DNA of 64,000 bases from Paragonimus westermani (Eukaryota > Platyhelminthes > Trematoda > Plagiorchiida > Troglotrematidae): contig QNGE01000103.1 of assembly GCA_008508345.1 (NCBI GenBank), positions 325,436 through 389,435 of the forward strand, in the 5' to 3' direction. Within the stretch, counting starts at the first letter, position 1. Each line of letters opens with the position of its first letter. Shown piece by piece: positions 35,836 through 50,500 of the stretch. The position numbers and the translations under genes were made by a program. Below the pieces are notes generated by a model. It searched no databases. It had not been told where the DNA came from and saw only the letters and a program-made list of their open reading frames with translations.

Positions 35836-38800
35836 CTAACAAATTTGAACAATGTTCAACTTTAAAGTTCATATCATAACCCCCAACTTGATAACCGAAT
35901 TACTAGTGGAATATATCAAATGTTTAACAAAAAACCCGATGTAATTTAAATGGGTGAGTTTCATAGGGAACGCCCACAAAGTTGCGGAAAAACTGTCCCA
36001 ATGGCCAAAACCACAGTATACGTGGTTTAAAGAGAAAATTCGATAAACTGTAGAGATCATTATATATATTTCACTAAATTTCATTAGAAGACTAGATGAA
36101 GCTTAATATTAATTCATCATATGTGCAGAGGTGTGAGGCAAAATTTGAACAATACATTATCAGTGGTTTTTATCAGGGATTTTCCACCGATAGCCAGATC
36201 AAAACTGTACTTGCTGTTTAAAGATTACGCTGATTGTCCCAATAATATCTTTAAATAATAAACGAACTTCTGGAAAGCATGGTATCTACATGTGCTGTGG
36301 TCGTTTGACTTTTTGGGCGAATTTGGGTGAAAACCGCAATTAGGACTTAATCAACATCCAACCGATCACATTCGTTAATGCCATCCAGCTTCAGAACTTT
36401 GTGTAGAATGTGAAAAAATGCTTTCACGGGAAACTGAACATACATAAGGATAGTGAACTAAGGTCTGTTGAAAACTCCCTCTTTCTCGATCCATAGCGGA
36501 AAGTAACAAAGGAAGTTTGTTCTGAAAAGTATCCTAAAGGTTCTGATGGTTCCTTGATCATATGGTTGGTTTTTGCTGTTTTGTATTTGGTGAGGAGTAC
36601 ACCGACTTGAACGTCATCAGGTCCGATCATGTGTTGTAGTTTGCAACATTGCCTGTTATGATGGGAGAAGATTTCGCTGGAATTTCTGCTTCTGACCATA
36701 AGTTTCCAAAGCCGCCCTGTTTAAAAATTCTGTCTCGTTCACATTTTCGAAATGTACCTTGGAATAACTAGTATACACTGCTCGGTTTATATAAGGTCAC
36801 AACAAGTCAAATGAAACTGAAAGACGGTTGGTTTAGTTGTTATTTACTACGTACAATTCGTTTTGTTCACTGTATTAAGTTTTTCTTTATCACGCCATTA
36901 GCCCTTATGAACATAAAAGCTCATCTCACAATTCGGAACCGGGAATTCATTTTTTTTATACCGATTTCATCAATGTTTTTGTTATGACCTTGTGTCTTGA
37001 GTTGCACTGAAGCTATCGGTTGTTCTTACTGGTATGCTATCACCTTCTACCGGCTCCTCATATAAAGTTTTTGAACGACTGTCAAAGACTTACCACAAGC
37101 ACGTGCAATTGCTCTTAACGGGGGTTCGTTCGATTCGCAACAATTGTTGACCGGGCTCAGGTTAGGGGTCAGATCCAGAGCACAATTCTGTCCGAGTGTG
37201 AATACGCCGTTTCAGACATGGTTCACAATATCCATAAGTAATTCATGTAATCAGAATGACAGGAAATAAGAAATGATGGTCGGGGTCGGTAATTTGTTTT
37301 GGGCAATTTGCATTGTGTCCATTAATGCAGAAAACCAGAGGCTTTCAAGTGGGATGCAGAGAATTTGCTACCTTCTAGAGTTTCCATTACCAACAAGTAA
37401 TTGAAAGGAATCCGTTATAAAAAGAGCTTTCCCAATACTTACAGGCTTACATCGACGGAAGTTAAAATATTTTTGATTGGTAGGAGATTTGGTCAGCATA
37501 GTATGGACATCACTCATAGTTGAGTTTAGCATTCACACTTAAGTACACTTTTCTAGTCTATTCCCTTCGAAATTGAATTTCGTTATTGGTTCACCTAGTC
37601 AGCAGTAAGAAATCTTTGTTACAGATGGGAAAATTGGTGCACAACTTACCAGAACATTGACAGGCTGAATGAACACAGATCATGCTAAGTTGGCAGTTCA
37701 CACTGGCAATACCCATGAGAATGCAAACAGTAAAGTTGTTAATCACTTTATGAGACTCACTCACACCGGACTGTGATACCTTGTTTGTTGCGGACTGAAC
37801 ATTGGGTTTCACTCGTGCTCCTGTTGGACGCCTACACTCTGTGTGTCATCATAATGCTTATTTACAGTGACTATTCTGGACGATGCTGACACTCACAGGC
37901 ATACTCTGACGTGACCGGCGGCCTCGACGGTTATAAAAACTGGTCTTAGTGTCAACCTCCCTGCTACCAACCAGATAAACGGTCACGATTTCTTAACCGG
38001 ACAGGTTCGTATGTATGGAAAGGTTTTTCCCTTCCACGATGTCCCTGCATGTTGTCTCGAGTGATTTCTCGGGGACTGTGCTTTTTTAGTAGCAGTTTGC
38101 AGATAAGCAGGCGGGCAGTATGATTTAAAAAAACATGCAATAGTCAAGTGCTCAGATCAAACGGAATTATTTTTTCTGAGCACATTTACTGGTCTCACCA
38201 GAGCACGAGTTGTTCGTGACATTCCAAGGACTGTTGAATATGTGAGTAGGTCTGTAGGTCATAGAAGTTGAAGATACACTAAGATATACCAAATGCCAAC
38301 GTATCTGACAAACCGATATTTCACCGTCAGCGTACTGGTAGTCCACTTATGTGCTATGACTCCCGGTTTTCTCCCTGAAGTGGTCGGATATGTGTGACCT
38401 CTAAATCTGATGATTTCTTCTTGGGTCTTCTTAACTTAGCCGTCCTAATAACAGTCCCGTGACAGTACAAAACAATAATGAGTCACGCAGACTCATGGGT
38501 CGGTCACAGTTCCTAATCGTGGTTAACTGCTACGTAGTGCACGAAACAGCTGATAACTGATTACAGTTGTGTTGCTTACATAACCCATAGGTGTCAGTAG
38601 GATGAAGCAAACCGTTTCATGCGCCCCAGTCAACGGATGGGAGACATAAGGTACCAGTTAGCTACAGGGTTGACGAATCAGTGTGACTGAGGAGCCACAT
38701 GTGGCAGCATTTCTCAAAAAGCATTTTGGTGTCTCATAACGTCTACTCCTGTGTTAAGATGGGTCAAAGAACGTGCGGGCATTGCAAGTGATTTACCGAA

Positions 38801-40395
38801 TAGAATAAAACCTCAGCGTTGACTTAAAATGTGCTAACTGAACAAACTACTTCAGAAACCAGTCACTGACTGCATGTCAGTTATTCAGTTCGGTACTCAT
38901 AAGTCTTTTTATGAACCACACTATCTTCCCAGCCAGCGTTATCGTTCTCTCAGCTTTCAGTAAACTTCGTTGAGTAGAGTAAATCAGCCGTACTGCGCAT
39001 ACATTTTCAGTTGGAACATTGTACCTAAGGTACAAACAACAGTCAACCTTGAGATCAAGTGTACTCGTTAATTGACTCTTTCGGGTGGTAGGACTGAAAT
39101 TATTTTGTTCTGTTCTGACAGATTAATCAGACAACATATTTCTGATATCTTTTACTGATTTCTTAACACATCGTTAAAAGAATCATTAACATGTATGAGA
39201 TCATGTTTTGGTGGAGCACGATACTTGGGAGCTAATTGTGTTAGCTTTCTACCGCTGTATTCGGATCTCGTTCCCGGTGTTAACGCGGTGAGCACCTATG
39301 GGAAAGGTTAGCTCTGAGATTCACCTTTCGCAACCCACGGAACTAGTTGAGTTCATCACCTTTCATGCTAGACAGGTCGTTGTGGTATACGAACCACGGT
39401 TGGGGGATTAATTCAGCGAGTTCAGAGTATTAAAGCTTCCCCTCCAAATGCTATCAGCAAGTTGACAAAGGATATTCTTGAAAAAATTGCCCACGTCTAT
39501 AAATTGAACCTAACGCGTTGATCATCGCGTATTTAACACAGTATTCATTATCTTGAGGAATAAGTTTACTTAGTCAGTGGCTATCCTTCACCTTCCTTTT
39601 TATTCTTCCGTGATCCCAACGAATGCAGACTGACTTTTTCGCAAATTGATCGATTTCCACGGTACAGAAAGGTTTCGGTCATTACCCACAATGTTAACCG
39701 CGCGCAAAATTATTCTCTTCAGTCATAGTAAAGCATTCTGAGTCCTCTTGCACTATTTCTAGGTCTATGTGACACAGCGCACCGTAGCAGCAGAACATCA
39801 TGTTTCCCATTTCTTAATTTGTACAGTTAATAGTCTGGATTCATACGGGCCACGTCCAACGGAATACTTGAACGAGCCTCGTGTTACCATGACCCCGATG
39901 ACGCGAACACCTATGCCTTGGGCGCAGGCAGCCCTACTCAATCAGATCGTTACTTGGTTGTGTTCTCTGTGGCCCCCTGTAAAGAAAACCACGTGAGTGT
40001 GTCGATTAATTGCATCTGTCAGGTCATCAGTTCGTACAGTAAAGAGTTCAGGGATATCATGACATCCGAATCGGCCACGTCGCAGGAATGTCTCGCTGCC
40101 CTGTCGGTGTAACGTAATTCAGTGAAGCTAATCGATAGGCACTATGCAGTTCCTCCTCCATGACTGGATGAGACGGTGCTAGAGAGCAGTAACTATGCAA
40201 TGACGTCAAGAAGATCATCAGGCCTTCGCAAACGATTTCCACAGAACGAAACCCTGCGCATGCAGTACTGCGCAGTCATTAGCAATCATAATATGAAAGA
40301 TTATGTGTAAGAGGCTGCTGACTGCTATCTTGAGCCAAGTCACCCCAGTTGGTGGTATCTGTCACATCACTCCATGCTGAGCCTTAAAAACCGGG

Positions 40396-40804
40396 CAAAT
40401 TACAAGCTGTCTTTGATTGTGTGGCCAAGTTTCAGGGTCACTCATTGAACGACAGACTATATCACGGGCCGGATGTGACCTCTAAGCTGGCAAACCTGAT
40501 ACTTAGGCGTCGTGCAAAACCCATTGATGTTGCAGCAAACATCGAGAAAGTGTTCTTTTATGTAACAACACCTGAGGATGATCACGGAGCACTCTGCTCT
40601 ATTTGGTGGGCGGATGACAGTTTGAACGTGTTCCTCACGGAGTGCCATATAAGAGTACATCCATCGGGAGCCAAATTCTCCCCATTCTGCGCCAACTTTG
40701 CCTTACGACAAACAGTCAACAATTACGATTGCCCTTTTGAAGACACGACGAAGAAGGCACTAAAGGATAATCTCTGCGTCGATGATTGCTTCATGTCACT
40801 GTGA
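40396..40804 (+). pseudogene. BEL/Pao reverse-transcriptase core (broken)
   Basis: The segment opens with KPGKLQAVFDC (just before 40421), then SLNDRLYHGPDVTSKL, an IEKVFFYV palm block (the usual Asp before this block has changed), WWADDSLN, CANFALR and the catalytic-type VDDC box at 40778-40789. Pao RTs typically read YVDD, and Cys precedes VDD here. A stop follows the VDDCFMSL end, but homology (VIKQVCGLLLKEGSRL) continues in a shifted frame to about 40880. An upstream TAA and a frame change separate it from the WYLSHHS block. It cannot give an active enzyme as read. Confidence 0.83.
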
Positions 40805-41067
40805 AGTGTTGATTTCGTTAGGCGGGTCATAAAACAAGTCTGTGGTCTACTTCTAAAAGAAGGTTCTCGCCTGAAATAGTAGGTCTCCAATAACAGAGAG
40901 ATGTTGAACGCCATCTGCCCCTCAGAGCACGCCGATCCTTTGTATGAAATTCGAGCTAAACCCTAACCGTTTGAACACACACCGGGTGTTCAGTGATACG
41001 CAGAAACCGATTATTTTGTGCTGATCTCCCTATCAGATAAACCAACTACCGGAAGACTGCCGTTATC

Positions 41068-41262
41068 ATGCCTATTCACTTCAGAGATCCCTTAACGTTT
41101 GTCTCATTATGGTTATTGCTGGGGAAACGTTTATTACAAACATTAGGTCGAGAAGGTCTGGCTGGGGACCAACCCGGTAATGCTGGTAACCAACGTAAGT
41201 GGAAGGACTGGTACAATGATGTGCGCAGTCTTAGGGACCCACATGTTCCTCTCCGTATTTGA
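41068..41262 (+). pseudogene. BEL/Pao pol, post-RT DPL block (broken)
   Basis: A 64-codon open segment with RDPLTF, GKRLLQTLGREGL and WKDWYNDVRSL. This matches the order of the conserved DPLG...GK.LLQ.LC...W..W...L region that follows the RT in Pao pol proteins. It continues the same degraded element and ends in TGA at 41260. Confidence 0.75.
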
Positions 41263-41500
41263 CCAGGTAAAACTGCCGATCCAGGGAGCACGGAGTCGCA
41301 CATCTTTCGCAGTACATGGGAAATTCGTTATAACGTCATGGACTTTACGTGCAGGGAGCAGGGTACGTTACTGTTGTTTTCTAAGTCCAGGTTAGCTCTG
41401 TTGATAGCTACTTTTGCCTGCTGACTGGAACTGGTTGCTACCGTCCTGGTGATTCAAGTTTACGAACCCACTGGAGTGCGCGCCAATTAGCGCAGATAGA

Positions 41501-44500
41501 CATGATGACAGTGGGCGAAATCTGTTTTACATGTTCGGTTTTTCTAGCTGGCCTTAGTCCTGAATACTGCAGTCCAGTTGTGCAGCTTCGGGTCATACTG
41601 GATTATTAAAAAGCATCGCCAAAATGGTGTTGCAGTTAGTAGAGGCCACTTAAATTTGAGCAAAATTCAGTGTGCCGAGAGAGATGTCAGGCATTTGTGT
41701 CTTCTGGAGGATGGAGTGAGGTAAACAGGCTGAAAGCTGTCGGCACCTAGTCAGCATTGACGGTTCAAGGTGTGAGTCAAGGAGGACGGCTTGTGTCTAA
41801 ACGTGCTCTTCAATGTCAGACACTCGAGAAGCTCGAATAGTGGGAGCCGTGGAGAATGACTTTCATTGCACATCAGTTCTTCGGGGTCGTTATCGCGTTC
41901 TAAGCCTGTGGTATTTTGCGTTCGAAGTCTGTTGATGTAATAGCTAGTCAGGTTGGGAACCAGATCTGTGTGGAATCGTCACTCTGTGGACATACTTTAA
42001 TCGTGTTCGGTGTATCGACTTTTGAAGTGCAATCGTCAAAATCCGAACGAGCCCTATCTTCCCGAGTGTTTATCCCTGTACGTTCAACCTCCCTTTGTTT
42101 CTGACCACCAGATGGACCTTGACCTAGACGTGCTGTTTTTATCGCGTCAGTTTGATAGTTGCGCGAATAGCCAGTTCTCAGTTATCGTACTTCACAGGTG
42201 TGTGCATCATCCATTTTTGGTGCTCGGTTCGTCCACATTGTTTTTGAACCTGTTGACTACTCGGAAGAGCTTTTTTGGGCACGAATGCTTTATTGTGTGA
42301 TTATAGTTAATCTTAAGCCTGTACAACACCAAACGGTAATTCATTTCCCGGAAACGATCCGTCGATCGAAACTGTTGAAGTTGTCTAATTATTAACCCTG
42401 ATAATCTGTTCACTAGTGCAGCGGTATTGCGAAGCAATCCTGTTTTGAATAGTTGGGATCATTGGTTTATCGCTGCGCGTTGTGGAAGATCCTACAGTCG
42501 GGATTTCGTTATTCCGTTCACTTTTTCACAACTGTCCAAGATCTAGACCGCTAGTTGAATCACCACTCATCCACGTCTGTAACTGATTGATCTCCGACTC
42601 ATTTTCATCTAGGCTCGTTATGTCGCCTACTTGCTCGACTATTCCCTGTACTACTAGAAAATATGAAGATAAAGGACTTCCTGTCCTCTTTTTCTCATGG
42701 ACAACGACTGCATGTTGATAATTCTGTTGGTCATATGTTTTGCGTGGAGTGCGATTAGACATTCTAACAATTGCAAATACTAAACTGAATGACATAGCAT
42801 AAGTGTACCTCACCGTATCCTTCAGACTGTCACCGAGCGGTACTAGGTGTACTTTTTCTGATACGTTATTGACATTTAAAATGACTATCCCCGCGCAGCC
42901 CAACCATGTTGCACATAAAAAGCCTGATGAATCTTGACCGCAACAGTAAACCTTTGGGATGATTTGTTGGTTCTATCCCTTCGGAGAGCATCTGTCTACC
43001 ATTGTGAAGCGCTAATTCACATTTTTTACCTGTGTACATAGTTCTGTATCATTGATAAATACACGAAATAAGTACAAAGTTGATTGTATTGTTATGATAA
43101 CCTAGTCATCGATAGTTAAATACACCTGAGCATGTAGAAACTCTAAACACCCCAGTTATTCAAATACTTCTATTAAGTAAACACATTTCAGCCGACAGCA
43201 TTGGAAAAGCTGGAAATGGACGTGAAATAATTTTATAATTAGGTATGAAGGTAGCTCACTAATGATAGGAGGTTCTGATGAATAGTCGAGGGTTTGATTA
43301 GGTAAATGAAGAATATTACTAAACCGATTGGAGTCTTCATAGTCCGATAAACTTCTAAGTCAGCTCCTTTTGACCTGAAGTATTTGGCTGGAGTCATGGT
43401 CCTGTTAAAGCTCGTCAGTAATGCATATCCTTGTCACAACCGGGATAACAATATTCAGCTTGACGTTTATCAGGTTCCCGGCTACTCGTCACTAGTATAA
43501 AATGACGTCTAACTCGTCTAATGAGATCGGAGACTTCGATCTGTTTCGGAAACACTAATCACCGGGTTATTGATTGGGTTTAACAGGACAATTACTGTAT
43601 CTCCTATCAAAATGAACAACCAACCTGTTCAGTAATCATAAAAGGAGGTGATCGAACTTTAAAATATGTTGATTCGGTTCTGCTGAATATGAGATCAATG
43701 GGACAATACTCTACACGTTTATTCTTTGAAAGCATGTTCGGGGTTCTAATCGCGACTGCGGCAAGAATACACGGTGCAGACGAGCTGTGGCAAAGATGGG
43801 ACTCGAATTCAGTGTTTCTTTTCGGAAAAGTTTGGCCGAAAAGTCTACTTGAATGTGAAGGTTGGGTGATGTTCAACTTGAAAAGATTTGGGATGCCATC
43901 AACTTTAGCGGACTGGAAACAACCTGTGAAGTCTGACGTACTGATAATTTCACACAATTTGATGCCATTATTGGACCTAACACTTACTAGACGCTGGACG
44001 TTTCACCACGATGGTTTGATTATACCATTGAGTGTGAACACATATTTATACGTCCACGTTGAAGTCGATGAATAATATTCAAGAACATTGAAATAAATGT
44101 CCAAGATATCCCCAACATTTTTTGATAGATGGCATGTATAAATAACGCAACAAAATCACTAGAGAAATGGAAGCAGTAGAAAGCAGTAATCTAATCTGGT
44201 TCGAGATGTTCACTTAAACGTAAGATTTTAGCTCGAAATTTTTACAGATTGCAACCCAACATATGTTCATTACAATTATGTTTAGTTTTCTACTCCAAGT
44301 ACGCATAAAATGTTAAACGTGCTCCTGTGGGACTCTGCAAGGTAAGCTGAATACTTTACACTTACGAAACGGAGTGATTATTTGTCATGCATCAGATTCT
44401 CACTCAGTGCTTACAAGTCACTTGTTTTCCGTGGAAGAAAATCCACCTCACCCCATCAAGAAATCGCACGTTTACTTTATGCAGCAAACTATTTTGTTTT

Positions 44501-47500
44501 CTTTGTGCATGTTACTAAAATGTGTAACCAGAGGGATGTTCTTGCACTGCACAGAATGTCATCATTCCAATAAACACCCCAGGTATGTAAGAATATGCGG
44601 TCCAGCCATTAAATTGTAGTCGTATATCTTCTGGTAATTTTGGCACGTAAAGCAAGTGAGTAGCTTATACACAGTAAGAGTTTCGGATAGTTTTTAAGCT
44701 AAGAGCTGCTCATTCTGAAGTCCGACATACCTTTTATTCACTTTTTCTAGTCTTCTGGGTTCTGGATCGTTTTGATCATGTTACCAAACGTGATGTAAGT
44801 TAGCAGTCTGTTGACATACCCTCCACCCTTGTGTCATGACTTAATATTCATTCTTCCACCAATTTCCATATCCTTAAAGGTCAAGCGCTTCCTCTTCTCT
44901 TGCCTTAAGAGCTACTGCCGCATGGCTTTTACTGATGTTACCTACGATCAAAGTAACTTATCTTACGCATTTGGTTCATAACAAGAACCACTATATGGAT
45001 GATTAGGCATCAAGTGAATATTGCTAATCATGTAGCAAGATAAATTAACAAGGTCTGCAACAGTGCCGATGACCTAAAGCTGCTGGATACTTAGTATACA
45101 CCCATTTAAGGTTCTTCATTGTCGTTGGTCCAGTGAGGACAGATGATGGAAAACTTTCCAACACGGTCTATTAGTCTACTTTATTTCCGCCCGAGAAACT
45201 AGTTTTCCAGGTTAGAAACTGGAACTATTGTTTAAGCACTAAGTGTAAGTGCCACTACTGGCAAAGAACACCGGAATTCGTTTGTACACTTGAGGATGTA
45301 ATGGTTTAGATTTCGTTTGTCTATTTTTTCATCAAACGGATGTCGGACCGTATTCTTGGCATACTCATAGTGTGGGCATAGATTGAAAAGTGACTATAAA
45401 ACAGCACAATGTTAGTTCGGTCAGTGGTATTAACTGATCTAGAAAGTTTGTTTAATGTATCACTTAACAGGAAACAACCCACCCACAAAGCAAAATACGA
45501 CTCAGTTCCTCTAACGTTTTTGTCTGACACAATGAACTCCACGTTTGAACAATAAATATTCCACTGTAATAGTACTCACCTCGTGGTCGTTTCCCCAACA
45601 GGTTGAGCGATCAGAGATTAAACATTCTTGGTCAGCTTGCTCAGTAAACAGATGAGATTGTTCTGGTCCGGCTACTGTCAGATCGGAGTAGCACTGAACA
45701 GATGGACTCCAATCATTCACTAGGTTGTACTGTTGCACTCGTGAGTGAGAGTTGTCTGTTTAGTGACAAGGAATGAAGGATGCTTATTCGTTACTTGTTG
45801 AAAAGTGTAAGAGGATATAAACAGATTAGGCTCGTGCCATGAATTGTGGTATCGCTCGGTTATGCACGCTACACAGCACACACATTGGCTGTTGTGCTGA
45901 CGGGCACCCTAGTGCACACACTAGGCAGACAACCACATATGAAAATATGCACAGATCAGCACACACGCACGGACGCATCACGCACCTAAGCGATGCATCA
46001 ACCTATGGAGACTGTCCGAAGTGCGTTACAACGAACGTGTGTTCAAGTGGGCTGCATTGGATTGGATGCAATGGAGTGCTTACCTGACGGTAGGAACAGG
46101 GAGGAGTCCACCAGCTCGAACTTGGTGCTAATCCCAACCACACGCACACCACTAGCTTCTCTCACTGAATGGAGCACACATTGCCACCTTGAGGGATATG
46201 CATCTCGGTTGAATGCATATAACCAGAAGGAGCTACAACCATTGGATCAGGAAAAGGGCTACGAAATGTTATCTCTATTGACATTTATATGTTAACTTGG
46301 TTCATGATGCAGCTTAACCGCGTATAGGCCTTCCGTGTTGTTTTCAAGAGATCGGGAGATGAAGAAACTCGGTCTATCAGCGGAAGACAACTTACTTGCC
46401 ACAAATTATTTTTCCTTGCTGCATCGTAGTACAAAGTAATTTTTTTCTGATTGCTTCTCCCCACTCTGCGTTCTTCAAGATCAGGACCCCGATCTTTCAG
46501 ATTCAACTTCAATACAGAAGGTACGGTTCAGATGAGAAATATCACACTCGGGTTTTCTGGACGAGGTGTTGTAGTCAACCCACAATTATGTTTGTTCGAG
46601 TACCTAGGCACATGTTTAATACATGTTCAATTCCGGTAGTCAACATAGAACGAATTGTGAAAGTGGTTGGTGTCTGGACGAAATTCACCCAACTAGGTGG
46701 AACGCTAAATTAGGATGGGGAAATTTACTAAAATCCTATGCCTGAACACAATCATTCAACATCAAGGTGCCTATATCGTGAAAGCGGAAAACCAGGTTGC
46801 CAGTTTGCCTAACTGACTTAATACTACAGACAAGACCGTTCCATCCCAATTCATCAAAAGCGCTATTAAATACTTATGTAATCTGTCGTAAAGAAGACGT
46901 TATTTTACACTGTCCACTTATAGACCTACAGTACATCAGAGTAGGTTTCGTTCTCGTTTGGACTCACCGTGCGCGGACACACAACAACCGGAACGAGATT
47001 CGAAAAATTAATATGAATGTCCGAAACAGCTCGTTTAGTCAGCTACAAGACCATTGTAAGAAGACCCGAAACCACTATTGTTTCAAGGTGAGGTTCGAGA
47101 ACAGACACAAAGGACCTGGGACACAGTTACAAGTAGTAGCTGATAGCCCCAAAATATCCCAGACTTGTTCACACAAATATTTCTGTGGGTGTTTTGGTGC
47201 GCACAGGAGCATTCACGCACCTACGCGGACAGGTCAATGGTGGAACAAAATGTCTTGTATAGTTTACTAAAACGAAAAGAAATTTGTTCAGAATAACTGG
47301 CATACAGGTCAGTCAATATCGAATGTTCAAACGGTAAAATACCATTCTACAAGACGTGCACATCAAGTGACCTGTGGGACTGGACTAGAAAGTACCAGAT
47401 GAATGTTGATGTTCATAAATGAATAGATGACAAAACAGTGGTGAACAGTGAGTTAACGAATGAACGGGTTCAAACTGTGAAGTTCTGCCATTCTGGCCTT

Positions 47501-50500
47501 GAGTTTCGGAGAGTGTAGCACAGGGTTTTCGATCTAGGTGGAAATCTGTTAAAGAATGACCGGATTCCACTTCCATCAACAGTTAAAATAGCGTTCTGTT
47601 AGCTACTGTCGATAAGGGGGTTCCTATGAGCCCCACAAAACTCCCGATGGCTTGCTGTTGGATACTGTTAATGAGTATCGTCTAGTGTTATTGAGGTACG
47701 AATGACAGACCTGTATGCTTGTGTTCAGGCAAGGATTGATCACCAAGATAAACAATGCGGCCTGAGTTTTAGTGTTACGCATTCCCTAACCCAGTCATAC
47801 GAGGTTGACTAATATATGTGTTACTGTAGTGTAGACTTAACTTTACGGTCACCAACGTTCCTAATGTCATTCACGTACAAGGTGATAATCAATCAACTCT
47901 CAGCAGATACTGCTCGCGTTGGCCTTTTTACGGTTGATTCTTAATCCTCATCAAGAATGTACTAGATGCCTTCAGGTAAGTATGTACCATTAGTTCTCAG
48001 TTTACAAAACCTGGAGTTCCAAAAAATGGTCACCCTAACGCCACAATCAGAAGCTCCTAACAGAAAATTTGTCCGGCTCTACGTGAACCAGCATTCAGTG
48101 AAAATAACGCCATGTATTGAACTTTCTAAGGCCAACATACATTCATCCTCACTGAAACTTCATTGAACTAAGAAACAATTACGTTCTGTATTACTATTTT
48201 CACGTCCAATAACTCTTTTTTCTGTTGACCTAGTTGGGTCATTGTTCATTTCAGTTGAGCAAACCAGACGGTGACATCCAGAAAGCGCACCAAATTGAAA
48301 TCCACTACAATTCAACGTATAGTTTGGTAATCAGTGCAAATATCATCAATAATCAGTACCAAACTACTCAGTGCTGGTTTTGATTCCACACAGGTGTTAT
48401 TTGTTTTTTATGTTACCTAAATTCGGCGGGAATGTAAACATACCTTTGGGCGCGTAAAACCGATTTTAGATGTGTAGGGTATATTGGATACCTGAGTGAT
48501 ACTCGAGTGATGCGACACAGATAATAGGTCGAAACTAGGTTGAATTAGAATATGTGGCTTTCAATGCATGCGACACAACACTCCGACAACTTTCCAGGGT
48601 TTAGAATCTATGCAACAAGGCGCATTAATGGGAGAAAAACATAGAATTTACTTTGGAGAGAAAACGTTTATGTTTGGGCTAGTGGCTAAGACGATCATCT
48701 TCGTGTACAATCAACAGCAGACCTGAGATCATGACCTTACATGGAACGCATTTTCATATGGTTTGCTAAAACGTTCAGCTGGATCCTAAACAACCCAAGC
48801 TTGCGATAAATGAGGGCGTAGGGTAGGTGAGGTAGTGTTCACCACCGGGCAACCTCATTCCTTAGCAGTGAAAGCTTCTAGGCCCTATCAGACACTGAAA
48901 TATCTTTCATCACATTTTTCTTAGCTGGTACACCGGGGAGATCCGTACTGTGTCCAGTACTGTTATTAGTTAATTTTAGCAACTTTCTATGAGGACTGTC
49001 CAGTCAATTCTTTCTGTCTGGTGGAATGGCTTACTGTCAGTCTCATCCAATGCATGTTTTAAGAGAAAATTATAAACATTGTTGGATTTTACTTACCCCA
49101 CAAAGGTGGTTAGTGAGTGCGATGGTGCCTCATTCTCCCATGTTGTACTGTCCCACGTTCAGTATCGTGTTAAGAAGAAATGTTTTTTACATTCTGCCCT
49201 TCAGGTTGACTCGATACCTAACTGACATCGGACGGAAAGTCGAAGTAGATCCTGTATCATCGAGTCATTAGTGATTGTTTCTTTTTACCCAACTTTCTAA
49301 CGTTTTGGAGGTCGTGTGGTATTAGTATCGCTGATGTCGGGCGGCCTTGATCATTTGATAATGTTTAAAGTAGACAGAGCAACAATTTCGCGAAATCTCA
49401 CTGTTGACATTCAATTAACCTATGAGATTTCGATGAAGTATAATGTAAACATTATTCCTGATTACATATTTCCGTGGTCCTTCGAGGCCGAAATTCCTTG
49501 GGAAACACGCACTGTTTCACAAAAATCAAGGTGAACAACAATGAAAATCTGGTTGTACAAGTCACATGTCTCTAGTATACTCACGGTGAATTGTTATCCT
49601 TTTCAGAGGGGTGATTTGGAAGTCATGGTCTGTCAAGCCAGTCCTTTGGGAGACAATGAATGATCACTTCTATTAATTGAAAGACTTTAATGTCACTTAT
49701 ATTAAACAATAACTCGCTACGCCATCTATGTTTGCAACTCTACAGATATATGTGTGTACTTATATACAGTGAATTCTTTGCCTTTAACCTACGACAATTT
49801 GATGAGAAATAGTTGAAAAGTATGGTTGTTGTTGCACTGGTGTTCATTTCGCAGTCTCTCAACATCACCGACTTTATCGACCTACTACTCAATTACTTAC
49901 GCCTTAACAGCTTTCCTAATGTGAAACTTAGTTCAGACGATGAAATGCATGCAGATTTAAGTTGCCTGACGAACATTCTGACTGTGTAGTGATGCAGGTT
50001 AGCTCACTGTGTTTAGAAAAAGTTTCACATTTCTACCACATCTATGCCAACAGAACCACCGGATTCGTGAAATGAAAACGATAACCCTATTGTAAGATGG
50101 TTTTGCTCTCGCTGCCATACTCTTGGAAAAATCATGCTATTACTGGCTCATAATGTTTGAAATGGATGAAAGACTGTGTTCGGAAACAAGTACTTATGTA
50201 CAAAACGTAATATGCTCGATTATACTTCTTTGCTCATGGAATTCCACCTGAATTCAAGAAGCAATTTTATTCGCCTGTTAAAAACTGGAGAATGAGGTAA
50301 AATTCGTAGAGGTCTTCTTAATTCTGCTAATGAGCTTGCAGGTCGTGTAGTATCAGATAAAATTTAACGTCCTAATTCGACTACTCACCATCTCCTTCTA
50401 ATTATGGTAAGGCCGAATCCGTTACTTGAGACTTATGTTTAAGCAACATTTTGTCCACCCTCATCAGTTACATACACGAAATGATAACCAGATGGGTAAA

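Larger units (their letters stand above)
29058..40019. other. No firmly supported gene; probable 5' intron or intergenic DNA
   Basis: Because the first recognised finger exon needs an upstream partner, some or all of this may be intron of the zinc-finger gene. Seen here: the (CAT)n tract, short repeats at 31.2 and 34.0 kb, the SINE-like copy at 35.7 kb and the weak candidate exon at 35.5 kb. No PR/SET-like or additional C2H2 exon was recognised. Confidence 0.5.
40020..41500 (+). mobile_element. BEL/Pao LTR-retrotransposon pol fragment (degraded)
   Basis: Plus-strand blocks appear in the order expected for BEL/Pao pol: a VKLIDRHYAVPPPW-like block before the RT (from 40122), an RKRFPQNETLRMQY block near 40220, WYLSHHS near 40345, the RT core (40400-40804), the RDPLTF...GKRLLQ block after the RT (41080-41130) and an RNase H-side segment (YCCFLSPG / SKSRLAL) near 41360-41400. 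Stops and small frameshifts separate most blocks. No LTRs, gag or integrase were recognised on either side, so boundaries are approximate. Confidence 0.85.

Noticed and set aside
43689..44075. 128-codon plus-strand open frame containing an ELWQRWDSNS segment
   Set aside because: Tracts like this recur in translated repeat DNA; there is no recognised domain and the opposite strand is open over the same span.
45555..45738. Minus-strand segment ending at a GTGAGT donor, considered as an upstream exon
   Set aside because: It ends in phase 0, which does not fit the exon at 29057, and the frame that would fit contains a stop; no domain is visible.
46797..47270. 157-codon plus-strand open frame, the longest outside the retroelements and the zinc-finger gene
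   Set aside because: No domain, signal peptide or splice context is visible, and a frame of about 150 codons is expected by chance in 64 kb of this composition on six frames.
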